A stretch of DNA of 64,000 bases, from assembly GCF_036226465.1 (NCBI RefSeq), contig NZ_CP108476.1, positions 4,774,001 through 4,838,000 on the forward strand, given 5' to 3'. Position numbers and translations under genes: made by a program. This document shows, one piece after another, positions 41,384-50,690 of the stretch; position 1 is the stretch's first letter, and each line of letters opens with the position of its first letter. The notes under the pieces are model-generated. The model was given only the letters and a program-made list of their open reading frames with translations, made no database searches and had not been told where the DNA came from. This DNA comes from Kitasatospora sp. NBC_01250 (lineage in GTDB: Bacteria > Actinomycetota > Actinomycetes > Streptomycetales > Streptomycetaceae).

Positions 41384-42580
41384 CTACCCGCGCCCGCTCC
41401 AGTCCCGCCCGCCGGGCAGCTCGGCGCGGACCAGGAAGCCGTGGTCGGTGGTCGGCCCCGCGGTCAGCCGACCGCCGAGCAGCTGGGCCCGCTCGCGCAG
41501 CCCGACCAGGCCGTGCCCGCCGCCGGGCAGTGCCGGGCCGCCGTCCGGGGGGCCGCCGGCGGGTCCGTTGCGCACCTCCACCAGCAGCTGGGCGCCCTCC
41601 TCGGTGACCGCGATCCGTACCGCGGCCCCCGGCGCGTGCTTGCGGATGTTGGTCAGCGCCTCCTGCACCGTCCGGTAGGCGGCGCGCTGCACGGCCTCGG
41701 GCCACTCCCGCTCGCCCGGGTCCAGCTCGACCTCGCCGCCGGGCAGGCCGCTGTCCTCGATCAGCCGCGGCAGGTCGGCCAGCCGGGGCTGCGGGGCGAG
41801 CGGCGGGCCGCTGGGCTCGGCGCCCTCCGGCAGGCCCGCGCCGCCGGCCGTGCGCAGCACCCCGACCATCTGCCGCAGCTCCTGCAGGGTGCGTACCGAC
41901 AGTTCCCGGATGGTCTGCGCGGTGCGTTCGGCGTTCGGATCGGTGGTGGACACCTGCAGTCCGCCGGCCTGCACGCTGATCAGGCTCACCTGGTGCGAGA
42001 CCACGTCGTGCATCTCGCGGGCCAGCCGGGCCCGCTCGGTGGCCAGCACCCGCTCGGCCAGCAGCCGGGCCTCGCGCCGCTGGCCGCGGGTGAGCTCGCT
42101 CAGCCGCAGCGTCAGCTCCCGCCGGGTGCGGGCCAGCATGCCCAGCGCCACCGGGGCGGTGCCCAGCAGCAGCGACTGCATCATGGCCAGCCCGTTGGTC
42201 TGGGTGAGCGCGATCGGATCGATCCCGGAGTTCTGCCCGGAGACCGACCAGGTGAAGTAGTCGGCCAGCGCGAAGGCGCTCGCGCAGAGCACCGGCACCA
42301 GCGGACGGCGGCGGGCGGCCGTCACCGAGTACAGCGCGGTGATCGGGGCCAGCCAGCTCTCGGTGAAGAAGGTGCCGGGCACCGCGAGCAGCATCGAGAC
42401 CACGGGGTAGCGCAGCCGCAGCAGCAGGCCGAGCGCGGCCACGCAGTTGAGCGCGTTCTTCCACCAGACCGTGTCGCGGTCCAGCAGCCAGCTCTCCAGC
42501 AGGGCGTAGGCGACCGGGACGAGCAGCGCCAGGCGGTGCCGGGCGGTCGGCGAGAGTCTGCGCCAGAGGTCCTGGATCAC
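41384..42580 (-). CDS. Two-component sensor histidine kinase (NarL family)
   Basis: The 398-residue protein has about five membrane helices in its first 165 residues with no large external domain, then the HisKA_3 phosphoacceptor EMHDVVSHQVSLISVQAGG and a C-terminal HATPase domain (QEALTNIRKHAPGA; GGGHGLVGLRERAQ). It would phosphorylate the response regulator encoded just upstream; its ATG overlaps that gene's stop by four bases. The signal is unknown. Confidence 0.94.
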   Translation of the reverse strand: MIQDLWRRLSPTARHRLALLVPVAYALLESWLLDRDTVWWKNALNCVAALGLLLRLRYPVVSMLLAVPGTFFTESWLAPITALYSVTAARRRPLVPVLCASAFALADYFTWSVSGQNSGIDPIALTQTNGLAMMQSLLLGTAPVALGMLARTRRELTLRLSELTRGQRREARLLAERVLATERARLAREMHDVVSHQVSLISVQAGGLQVSTTDPNAERTAQTIRELSVRTLQELRQMVGVLRTAGGAGLPEGAEPSGPPLAPQPRLADLPRLIEDSGLPGGEVELDPGEREWPEAVQRAAYRTVQEALTNIRKHAPGAAVRIAVTEEGAQLLVEVRNGPAGGPPDGGPALPGGGHGLVGLRERAQLLGGRLTAGPTTDHGFLVRAELPGGRDWSGRG

Positions 42581-43239
42581 TGCCCGGTCGGCCGTACGAG
42601 TCCGGCGCGGTGGGCGATCACGGCGGCCTGCACCCGGTTCGCGGCGCCCAGCTTGCTCAGGATCGCGCTGATGTGGTCCTTGACCGTCCCGGTGCCGAGG
42701 AAGAGCCGGTCGGCGATCTCCGCGTTGGCCAGGCCCTCGCCGAGCAGCGCCAGCACGTCCAGCTCGCGCCCGGTCAGCGAGCGGACCAGGGTCAGTGCCG
42801 CCGCGTCCGGGCCGCCGCCCTCCACGAAGCCGCCGATCACGGTGCGGGTCACCGCGGGCGAGAGCATGCTGCCGCCGGCCGCCAGGATCCGCACCGCGTG
42901 CACCAGCTGGTCGGGCGCGGTGTCCTTGAGCAGGAAGCCGGCCGCCCCGGCCCGCAGCGCGGTGCCGATGTACTCGTCGGTGTCGAAGGTGGTGAGCATC
43001 GAGACGGCCGGTGGCTCGGGCAGGGCCCGTAGCCGGCGCAGCACCGAGATGCCGTCCAGGTCGGGCATCCGGACGTCGAGCAGCACCACGTGCGGCCTCA
43101 GCCGCCGCACCTGCTCCTCGGCCTCGCCGCCCGAACAGCCGCCGACCAGCTCCAGGTCTGGGGCCGATCCGACGATCAGCCCCAGGCCCGAGCGGACCAG
43201 CAGCTCGTCGTCCACGATCAGCACGCGGATCGCCGTCAC
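42577..43239 (-). CDS. LuxR/NarL-type response regulator
   Basis: The 220-residue protein has a receiver domain (VLIVDDELLVRSGL, phosphoacceptor Asp in LLDVRMPDLDG, and Lys in FLLKDTAP) and a C-terminal LuxR helix-turn-helix (LTGRELDVLALLGEGLANAE then IADRLFLGTGTVKDHI). It is the first gene of the pair with the kinase. GTG at 43239. Targets are unknown; the downstream chaplin and divergent lysyltransferase genes are candidates by position only. Confidence 0.95.
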   Translation of the reverse strand: MTAIRVLIVDDELLVRSGLGLIVGSAPDLELVGGCSGGEAEEQVRRLRPHVVLLDVRMPDLDGISVLRRLRALPEPPAVSMLTTFDTDEYIGTALRAGAAGFLLKDTAPDQLVHAVRILAAGGSMLSPAVTRTVIGGFVEGGGPDAAALTLVRSLTGRELDVLALLGEGLANAEIADRLFLGTGTVKDHISAILSKLGAANRVQAAVIAHRAGLVRPTGQ

Positions 43240-43424
43240 GATCCCTCCTTAGCTTCTTGCTCGGAGACGAGCCTAGGACGTCGAACGGTTCTCACCCCCG
43301 CCGATCGGCGGGGTGGGAATCGGCTGCCCGGTTCACGCGGATCTCCGCCGGGCTGCGCCACGATGGATGACACTCCACCAGCAGTGCGGATGCGCCGCCG
43401 GATCCGATCGTTTGGAATTGAGCT

Positions 43425-45263
43425 GTGTCGACCACCACCAAGCAGCCTTCGCCGGCTGCCCCGGCCGCGCCCCGCACCGGTCCGCTGTCCCGGCTGCGGC
43501 CCATCGCCGCCACCGGCACGGTCTGGTACCTGCGGCTGATCGCGCTGGTCAACGTGCTCGCGGTGGTGGTCACCCCGTTCCGCAACTCGGTGCGCCACCA
43601 CAGTGAGGGTCAGTACTTCACGCCCTACCTGATGACCGAGGGCCTGGCCAGCGCGGTGCTCTCGATCTTCCTCGCGGTGGCGATGCGCCGGCGCAAGCGG
43701 GCCGCCTGGATCTTCAACTTCGGCCTGGGCGGGCTGACCTTCCTGGCGTACCTGCTGGCGCTGGTCTTCCCCGGCAGCGACCACTTCAACAAGCACGGAT
43801 TCAACTACTTCTCCACCGTGCTGACCGGACTCTTCATGCTCTTCCTGGTGGTCGGGCGCAAGGAGTTCACCTCCAAGGGCGACCGCTCCAACCCGCTGAC
43901 GGCGGTGGCCACCTTCATCGGCGGGCTGGCCCTGGGCGGCGTGGTCGGCGCACTGCTGGTCAACATGAACAACCGCCTGTCGGGCGCGAGCTTCTGGGAC
44001 GAGTTCCGCTACGCGGTGGGCCGGATGGTCACCGTCACCCCCACCGACAAGCTGCTGGACGTGATCGACGTCCCCAACTGGCTGAACGCCTTCATCAACG
44101 CGATGGGCGCGGTGCTCTTCCTGCTGGTGCTCTACGTCGCCTTCCGCAGCCCGCGCGGCACGGAGCTGCTCACCCCCGAGGACGAGGCGAAGCTGCGCGC
44201 GCTGCTGGACAAGCAGGGCGAGCGGGACTCGCTGGGCTACTTCGCGCTGCGCCGGGACAAGGCGGTGATGTTCTCGCCGACCGGCAAGGCGGCGGTCACC
44301 TACCGGGTGGTCGGCGGGGTCTCGTTGGCCTCCGGCGACCCGATCGGCGACCCGGAGGCCTGGCCGGGCGCCATCGACGCCTGGCTGGCCGAGGCCCGCG
44401 AGCACGCCTGGGCGCCGGCCGTGATGGGCGCCTCCGAGGAGGCCGGGGTGATCTACGCCCGGCACGGGCTGGACGCCCTGGAGCTGGGGGACGAGGCGAT
44501 CGTCGAGCTGGACGAGTTCTCGCTGGACGGCCGGGCGATGCGGGGCGTCCGGCAGGCCTACAACCGGGTCAAGCGGGCCGGCTACACGGTGCGCATCCGC
44601 CGGCACGAGGAGATCCCCGAGGCGGAGATGGTCGACCTGCTGAACAAGGCCGACCTGTGGCGCGACGGGCAGACCGAGCGCGGCTTCTCGATGGCGCTGG
44701 GCCGGCTCGGCGACCCGGCCGACGGGCGCTGCGTGATGCTGGAGTGCCACGACGTGGAGGGCGAGCTGCGGGCGGTGCTCAGCTTCGTGCCGTGGGGGCC
44801 GGGCGGCCTGTCGCTGGACCTGATGCGCCGCGACCGGGACACCGAGAACGGCCTGATCGAGTTCATGGTGATCGAACTTCTGGAGAAGGGGGCGGCGGAG
44901 CAGAACCTGAAGCGGGTCTCGCTGAACTTCGCGATGTTCCGCTCGGTCTTCGAGCGCGGCTCGCGGCTGGGCGCGGGGCCGGTGCTGCGCCTGTGGCGCG
45001 CGGTGCTGGGCTTCTTCTCCCGGTGGTGGCAGATCGAGTCGCTGTACCGGGCCAACGCCAAGTACCGGCCGATCTGGGAACCGCGTTACCTGCTCTTCGA
45101 GAAGAGCAGCGAGATTCCCCGGATCGGCATCGCCAGCGCCCGGGCCGAGGGCTTCATCACCGCACCGAGCCTCCCCTCGCTCTTCCGTCGTCGGCACACC
45201 CGCTCCGCCCTGCCGGGCGCGACCGCGGCGCTGCCCACGGCGGAAGGCGACGGGAAGGGGTAG
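43425..45263 (+). CDS. Phosphatidylglycerol lysyltransferase domain membrane protein
   Basis: MprF/LysX-type proteins transfer lysine from Lys-tRNA to phosphatidylglycerol, which lowers membrane negative charge. The 612-residue protein has about six membrane helices in the first 250 residues and a C-terminal DUF2156/GNAT-like catalytic domain (GYFALRRDKAVMFSPTGKAA, VGGVSLASGDPIGDP, RRDRDTENGLIEFMVIELL, SLNFAMFRSVFERG). No lysyl-tRNA synthetase domain is fused, unlike mycobacterial LysX. The start is GTG. It is divergent from the response regulator. The lipid specificity is inferred. Confidence 0.88.
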   Translation: MSTTTKQPSPAAPAAPRTGPLSRLRPIAATGTVWYLRLIALVNVLAVVVTPFRNSVRHHSEGQYFTPYLMTEGLASAVLSIFLAVAMRRRKRAAWIFNFGLGGLTFLAYLLALVFPGSDHFNKHGFNYFSTVLTGLFMLFLVVGRKEFTSKGDRSNPLTAVATFIGGLALGGVVGALLVNMNNRLSGASFWDEFRYAVGRMVTVTPTDKLLDVIDVPNWLNAFINAMGAVLFLLVLYVAFRSPRGTELLTPEDEAKLRALLDKQGERDSLGYFALRRDKAVMFSPTGKAAVTYRVVGGVSLASGDPIGDPEAWPGAIDAWLAEAREHAWAPAVMGASEEAGVIYARHGLDALELGDEAIVELDEFSLDGRAMRGVRQAYNRVKRAGYTVRIRRHEEIPEAEMVDLLNKADLWRDGQTERGFSMALGRLGDPADGRCVMLECHDVEGELRAVLSFVPWGPGGLSLDLMRRDRDTENGLIEFMVIELLEKGAAEQNLKRVSLNFAMFRSVFERGSRLGAGPVLRLWRAVLGFFSRWWQIESLYRANAKYRPIWEPRYLLFEKSSEIPRIGIASARAEGFITAPSLPSLFRRRHTRSALPGATAALPTAEGDGKG

Positions 45264-45285
45264 CCCTCCGCCGGGGGGCGGAGGG
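45264..45285 (+). terminator. Terminator after the lysyltransferase gene
   Basis: A nine-bp perfect stem (45264-45272 with 45277-45285) with a four-G loop directly after the stop codon. The rest of 45286-45490 has no gene and presumably holds the promoter of the next one. Confidence 0.7.
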
Positions 45286-45490
45286 GACCCGCAGTGCCGA
45301 CCCCTGATAACCGGACGACCACACCCTGAGATCGACACGTGCGATATCCCACTTGAGGATGAGTGGAATATGGGTATGGGGGCCGAGTCGGACGATGTTG
45401 AATCTGCATAGGCTGGAGCTGTACCCGGGCGGGTGAACCTCTTCCAGGCCGGATATATCTACGAGAGAGAAACGGACGAGAGAGGCAGTC

Positions 45491-46249
45491 GTGGACCAGA
45501 GGACCCACACGGGGGACGAGCGACGAGGGTGGTCGGAGCAGTTGCGCCGGGCCGTCGTCGCCGAGTGGGGAACATTGTTCGGCACCATCCGGGATCATGT
45601 GGCGCGCAAGCGATTCGCGTCCATTCCGCTGGCGGTCGGTGCGACGTTCCTGATCCTCCTGTTCAGCATTGTCCAGCACCTGCCCGGTGGCGAGGCGTTC
45701 GTCACCCGGATCGGGGTGGTCAAGGCCGGGCTGCCGCTCGACGTCTCGCTGCTGCGCACCCCGCTCTCGCTCTACGTGCCCGCGCTGGACCTGCCGGTCT
45801 GGGGGGCGCTCGCGCAGGTCCTGCTGGTCTTCGGGATCGCCGAGATCGTGCTCGGCCGCAAGGCCACCCTGTTCATCGCCTACGCCTGTACCCTGGCCGG
45901 CACGCTCTACGCGCGGATCGGGGTGCAGATCGGCCCGGACCACCTGTTCGGCTTCGCCGGCAAGGTGGCGTACATGCGGGACACCGGGCCGTCGGCGGCC
46001 GTGGTGGCGCTGGCGATCTGTGTCGCCTGGAAGACCCGTGCCTGGTTCACCGGGGCCCTGGTGGCGGCGACCATGGTCGGCGAGGCCGTGGTGCTGCCCA
46101 ACCTGGCCGGTCTGGAGCACGTGGTGGCGATCATCACCGCGGTGCTGATCGCGGCCACCGGCGAGGTCTTCGGCAGCTACTGGCCGCGGGTGCTCAACGG
46201 GGTCGGGGCGGCCACCCTGGTCAGCGCCGAGCGTCGGCGCACCGCCTGA
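45491..46249 (+). CDS. Rhomboid-like membrane protein
   Basis: The 252-residue protein has six or so membrane helices arranged like a rhomboid. GPSAAVVALAI holds a Ser and GLEHVVAIITA a His at positions that could correspond to the rhomboid catalytic pair, but the GxSG motif is incomplete, so activity is uncertain. Such proteins often accompany lysyltransferase-domain proteins in streptomycetes, as here. The start is GTG at 45491. Confidence 0.7.
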   Translation: MDQRTHTGDERRGWSEQLRRAVVAEWGTLFGTIRDHVARKRFASIPLAVGATFLILLFSIVQHLPGGEAFVTRIGVVKAGLPLDVSLLRTPLSLYVPALDLPVWGALAQVLLVFGIAEIVLGRKATLFIAYACTLAGTLYARIGVQIGPDHLFGFAGKVAYMRDTGPSAAVVALAICVAWKTRAWFTGALVAATMVGEAVVLPNLAGLEHVVAIITAVLIAATGEVFGSYWPRVLNGVGAATLVSAERRRTA

Positions 46250-46295
46250 CCGGCTGACCGCCTGATCGCTCGGCCGTCCTGACCGGCCGGGCCGT

Positions 46296-49187
46296 TCAGC
46301 CGCGCGGCAGCGGCTGCTCGAACCAGACCACCTTGCCGACCGCCTTGCGGGCGGTGCCCCAGCGCTCGGCGAGCTTGCTGACCAGGTTCAGGCCGCGGCC
46401 GTTCTCGTCCATCGACTCGGCCGGCTCCAGCGAGGGCAGGTTGTGGTTGTCGTCGCTGACCTCGACCAGCAGCTTGTCCACCCGGATCAGCTGCAGCTGG
46501 ACGTAGTCCCGGGCCACCCGGACCGCGTTCGTGACCAGCTCGCTGACCAGCAGCTCGGTGGTGTCACTGAGCGCGGTCAGCTGCCAGGCGGCCAGCTGGT
46601 CGCGGACCAGCTGGCGGGCCCGGCGCACCTCCGACCGGTCGACCGCCAGGGTCCAGGTGGCCACCTCGGTCTCCGCCACCCCGTCGAAGCGGGCCACCAG
46701 CAGCGCCACGTCGTCCTTGCGGTCGTCGGAGTGCAGCCGTTCCAGCACCGTGTCGCAGGCCTCGTCCGGCGTCCGCTTGGGGTCGATCAGGTTCCCGCAG
46801 AGCGCCGCGAGGCCTGCTCCTATGTCGCCGCCGCGCACCTCGACCAGGCCGTCGGTGCACATCACCAGCATCGAGCCGTCCAGCACGTCGATCTTCTTGG
46901 CGACGAACGGCACCCCGCCCACCCCGATCGGGGCGCCGGCCGGGATCTCCAGCAGCTCGCCGGTGCCGTCCGGGTGGACCAGCACCGGCGGCACGTGGCC
47001 GGCGCTGGCCAGCTCGCAGGTGCGGTTGATCGGGTCGTAGACCGCGTACAGGCAGGTGGCCAGGTGGTCGTCGCCGATCTTCTGGGCCAGGTTGTCCAGG
47101 TGGCGCAGCAGCTGGCCGGGCGGCAGGTCCAGGGCGGCCAGGGTCTGCATGGCGGTGCGGAAGCGGCCCATCGCGGCGGCCGAGTGCAGGCCGTGGCCCA
47201 TCACGTCGCCGACCACCAGGGCCACCCGGCTGCCGGGCAGCTGGATCGCGTCGAACCAGTCGCCGCCGACCTCGGCCCGCCGGTCGCCGGGCAGGTAGCG
47301 GTGCGCGACCTGGACGCCGGGGATCCGCGGCGGGCGGGTCGGGATCATCGAGCGCTGCAGCGTGGTGGCCATCTTCGACTCGGCCCGGTGCAGCCGGGCG
47401 TTGTCCAGCGAGAGCGCGGCGCGGGCGGCCAGCTCCTGCAGGGTGGCCGCGTCGGCCTCGTCGAACGGCGCCCGGTCGGGCAGCCGCAGCAGCTTGAGGA
47501 TGCCGAGCACGGTGCCGCGGGCGGAGAGCGGCAGCACCAGCATCGAGCGCCCGGAGACCACCGGGACCAGGCTCGGGCCGCCGCCCAGCGCGGCCGCGTA
47601 GTCGACGGCCAGCTCTGGTCGCACCACCGGGACCAGCACCGCCTGGTTGCGCTGCAGGGCCATGCCGGGCGGGGTGCTGCGCGGCATCGCCATCAGCGCG
47701 CCCTCGTCCAGCACGTGCGCCCAGCAGCCGGCGGACTCGTGGAAGCTGCGGGCCACCCGGCGCAGCATGGTGTCGTCGTCGGGCAGCTCCTCGGGCAGCT
47801 CGGCGTCCGAGATCAGCCGGTCCAGCAGGTCCACGCAGGCGAAGTCGGCCACCCGCGGCACCAGGACCTGGCACAGCTCGCGGGCGGTGGTGTCCAGGTC
47901 CAGGGTGGTGCCGACCTTGCCGCCGACCTCGTTCAGCAGGGCGAGCTGCTCGCCGGCCTGCCCGTTGATCAGCAGCGGGGCGAGCTGGTCGGCGAGCGGC
48001 TGGACGGTGAGCCCGGCACCGTTCGGCTCCGACGGCGCGGCCGGGCCTGCGGACGGGGACGCGGCGGTGGCGGGCGCGGGCACGGCGGCGGGGCGCTGCT
48101 CGGTCGTCAGGGGAGCTCCCGGGCTCGGTGCGGGGCCCGGGGCCGCCGGGCGCGGTGCCGGTAGTCCGGCGGATGTCGCCCGGCCGGGCGCTGGATCAGC
48201 GCCGTGCTGCTGGGCGGGGTCCGCCGTCCGCGGTTCGGGGACCGCCCGCAGGCCCGGCGAGCCGCCCTGGGCCTCCGGCGGGGCGTACCCCCGGGCCGCG
48301 GCGGAGCGCTGCTGCGCCGTCGGGTAGCGGCGGCCGAGCCCGGCCGCCAGCTGGGCCACCCCGCCGGCCAGCGGCTCGTACGGGACGACCGGCAGCCGGG
48401 TGCCCGCGTCCACCCAGAGCGCGGGTGCGCCGGCGGCGGCGATCCGGCGCAGCAGCCCGCGCAGCCGGGTGGCGCCGAGCCTGGGCAGCAGCGGGGCCAG
48501 TGCCGCCGCCGAGCCGGGGGTGGTCGAGCCGAGCGCGGCCGAGATCCGGTGGAAGACGCCGCCCTCGGCGCGCGGGGCGCCCCAGTCGTTGGTGTCGGTG
48601 GCCGCGTACGGCAGCAGGCGGCGGCCGATCGCGATCCGCGGGCCGCGCATCCGCAGCGGGCGGGCGTCGGCGGCCAGCAGCAGCAGGCTGCGGCCGTCCG
48701 GCTCGACCAGCGGGTAGGCCCACCACAGGACCGAGCGGACCCGCTCCTCGCGGTCGGTGACCGCCAGCGGGCCGGCCCAGGCGCCCACGGTGGTCTGGTC
48801 GTCCAGGGTGTCGAAGGCGTCGCCGCGGCGGTGGGCGGTGGCGCTGCCCGGCCGCGCGCTCGGGACGGTGGGCAGCAGGCCGCGCGCGGTGCGGCCCTGG
48901 ACGGTCTCGGTGCGGTGGCCGAAGAGCTCCTCGGCGCCGCGGTTCCACAGGGCGATCCGGCCGTCCGGGTCGACCAGCACGGCCGCCAGCCGCACCATGG
49001 CCACCACGCCGGAGGGTTGCTGGTCGGTGGCCTGGTCGGGATCGGGCGGCGCGGGGACGAGCTGCGCAGCCGTGACCGCGCCCGGCGCGCTGGGCTGCTG
49101 CGCGGAGGTGTCCGCGGTGGAGTTCGGGTCGTCCGCCATGGGCTTCGTGATCGCTCCCGCCTGTCCCGTCGTGATGGGGCCCACCAT
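46296..49187 (-). CDS. PAS-GAF-SpoIIE phosphatase-HATPase regulator
   Basis: This 963-residue soluble regulator has an N-terminal PAS-like domain (about 60-125, VLVDPDGRIALWNRGAEELFG), a Pro/Ala-rich middle part, a GAF domain (about 420-590), a SpoIIE-type PP2C domain (about 600-800; GGDWFDA, VVGDVMGHG, CTDGLVE, RKDDVALLV) and a C-terminal RsbW-type ATPase (ELLVSELVTNAVRVA, NGRGLNLVSKLA). It probably acts in partner switching on anti-sigma antagonists. ATG at 49187 has AAGGGA upstream; ATG 49139 is an alternative. Confidence 0.92.
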   Translation of the reverse strand: MVGPITTGQAGAITKPMADDPNSTADTSAQQPSAPGAVTAAQLVPAPPDPDQATDQQPSGVVAMVRLAAVLVDPDGRIALWNRGAEELFGHRTETVQGRTARGLLPTVPSARPGSATAHRRGDAFDTLDDQTTVGAWAGPLAVTDREERVRSVLWWAYPLVEPDGRSLLLLAADARPLRMRGPRIAIGRRLLPYAATDTNDWGAPRAEGGVFHRISAALGSTTPGSAAALAPLLPRLGATRLRGLLRRIAAAGAPALWVDAGTRLPVVPYEPLAGGVAQLAAGLGRRYPTAQQRSAAARGYAPPEAQGGSPGLRAVPEPRTADPAQQHGADPAPGRATSAGLPAPRPAAPGPAPSPGAPLTTEQRPAAVPAPATAASPSAGPAAPSEPNGAGLTVQPLADQLAPLLINGQAGEQLALLNEVGGKVGTTLDLDTTARELCQVLVPRVADFACVDLLDRLISDAELPEELPDDDTMLRRVARSFHESAGCWAHVLDEGALMAMPRSTPPGMALQRNQAVLVPVVRPELAVDYAAALGGGPSLVPVVSGRSMLVLPLSARGTVLGILKLLRLPDRAPFDEADAATLQELAARAALSLDNARLHRAESKMATTLQRSMIPTRPPRIPGVQVAHRYLPGDRRAEVGGDWFDAIQLPGSRVALVVGDVMGHGLHSAAAMGRFRTAMQTLAALDLPPGQLLRHLDNLAQKIGDDHLATCLYAVYDPINRTCELASAGHVPPVLVHPDGTGELLEIPAGAPIGVGGVPFVAKKIDVLDGSMLVMCTDGLVEVRGGDIGAGLAALCGNLIDPKRTPDEACDTVLERLHSDDRKDDVALLVARFDGVAETEVATWTLAVDRSEVRRARQLVRDQLAAWQLTALSDTTELLVSELVTNAVRVARDYVQLQLIRVDKLLVEVSDDNHNLPSLEPAESMDENGRGLNLVSKLAERWGTARKAVGKVVWFEQPLPRG

Positions 49188-49438
49188 CTGCCGGTCCCTT
49201 AGCGAAGCACGGACCGGGCCCGGGCCGGTACTGAAACGGCCAGATTCGTCAGTATCAGTTGCGTGTCACCCAGCGTGCGCCCTGTCGCACCCTCTGTCCA
49301 TCTTTTCGTTGGCCGGATTTCGTCGCCCTCATCGCGCCTGGCGTCCGGGCCCGGCCCCGGTAGGCTCGACGCGGTCCGGGCCCGTCCCGGGCGGGCCGGT
49401 TGGCGATGATGACGACGGATGATGAGCGAGGCGAGCAG

Positions 49439-50665
49439 GTGACCGCGATGAGCCCCGTCCGCTGGGCGGACCCGGAGCGGCAGCGGCTGGAAGAGCGGGT
49501 CGCGGCCACCGAGTTGGCCTGGCTGACGCTGGAGGTCGACGTCGAGACCCTGCGGGTCGAGATCGACAACTTCGCGCTCGTCCACCACGAGCGGCTCGGC
49601 CCGCTCTACGCCCGGATCGACGAGCTGGAGGCGCTGATCGCCGAGGCCGTGGCGGCGCGCACCGGCAGCCCCGAGGACCTGCGCCGGGCCGTGGACGCGC
49701 GCCGCATGGTGGACGAACTGCCCGACCTGGACGCCCTGTTCGACAGCGTGCGGCAGGCCGAGGAGCAGGCCGCGCAGGCGGTGGGCGACACCGACGAGGC
49801 GGCTGGTCAAGCCGGCGCCGCGCAGCCGCCGCGCCGGGTGCGCCCCGGCAAGGAGGCCCAGCGGCTCTACCGCGAGCTGGCCCGCCGGGCCCACCCCGAC
49901 CTGTCCACCGACCCGGCCGAGCAGCAGCGCCGCTCCGCCTTCATCGCCCGGGCCAACGAGGCCTACGCGCGCGGTGACGCGGCGGCTCTCGAGGCGCTGA
50001 CCGAGGAGTGGTCGACCGCGCCGGAGTCCGCGCCCGAGCCGGACGCGCCGGACCGCGGCGAGTGGCTGCTCCAGCGGCTGGAGTGGCTGGGCGCGCGGAT
50101 CGCCGAACTGGCCACCGAGCAGGTCCGGCTGGAGGGCACCGCGATGGGCTCGCTGCTGGCGCTCGCGCCGGGCGACCCGGACCAGTTGCTGGCCGAGCTG
50201 GCCGAGCAGCTGCTGGCCAAGGCCGCCGCCCAGCAGCAGGAGCTGACCCGGCTGCTGGCGGTGGACAATGGGGCACCGGTCCCGGCACCCCGGCCGTCGT
50301 CCGTACCCGAGCCGTCAACCCAGCAGGAGAGCCCGAGCATGTTCCAGCAGATCCCCACCGTCCAGGTCGACAACGTCCCCGCCGACGCGGTGCTGATCGA
50401 CGTGCGCGAGCAGGACGAGTGGGACGCGGGCCACGCCGAGGGCGCGCTGCACATCCCGATGAGCCAGTTCACGGCCCGTCTCGACGAGGTGCCCGAGGCG
50501 CCGTTGTACGTGGTCTGCCGCGTCGGTGGCCGCTCGGCCCAGGTCGTGCAGTACCTGGTCGGCCAGGAGCGCCAGGCCTTCAACGTGGACGGCGGCATGT
50601 TCGCCTGGGCGCAGGCGGGGCGCCCGATGGTGAGCGGCTCGGGCGAAGAGGCTTACGTGCTGTAA
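49439..50665 (+). CDS. J-like coiled-coil protein fused to a rhodanese domain
   Basis: The single frame (408 residues from GTG 49439) joins two parts. The first has a coiled coil (VAATELAWLTLEVDVETLRV) and a J-domain-like segment (KEAQRLYRELARRAHPDLST) without a clear HPD exact context beyond AHPDL. The second, from MFQQIPTVQVDNVPADAVLI, is a rhodanese domain with the active Cys in YVVCRVGGRSAQVV. AGGAGAG precedes the internal ATG at 50339, so the rhodanese may also be made separately. The upstream start is uncertain; ATG at 49406 or 49409 is possible. Confidence 0.75.
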   Translation: MTAMSPVRWADPERQRLEERVAATELAWLTLEVDVETLRVEIDNFALVHHERLGPLYARIDELEALIAEAVAARTGSPEDLRRAVDARRMVDELPDLDALFDSVRQAEEQAAQAVGDTDEAAGQAGAAQPPRRVRPGKEAQRLYRELARRAHPDLSTDPAEQQRRSAFIARANEAYARGDAAALEALTEEWSTAPESAPEPDAPDRGEWLLQRLEWLGARIAELATEQVRLEGTAMGSLLALAPGDPDQLLAELAEQLLAKAAAQQQELTRLLAVDNGAPVPAPRPSSVPEPSTQQESPSMFQQIPTVQVDNVPADAVLIDVREQDEWDAGHAEGALHIPMSQFTARLDEVPEAPLYVVCRVGGRSAQVVQYLVGQERQAFNVDGGMFAWAQAGRPMVSGSGEEAYVL

Positions 50666-50690
50666 CTCCGTAGGAGGGGAGGCAGGCCCG

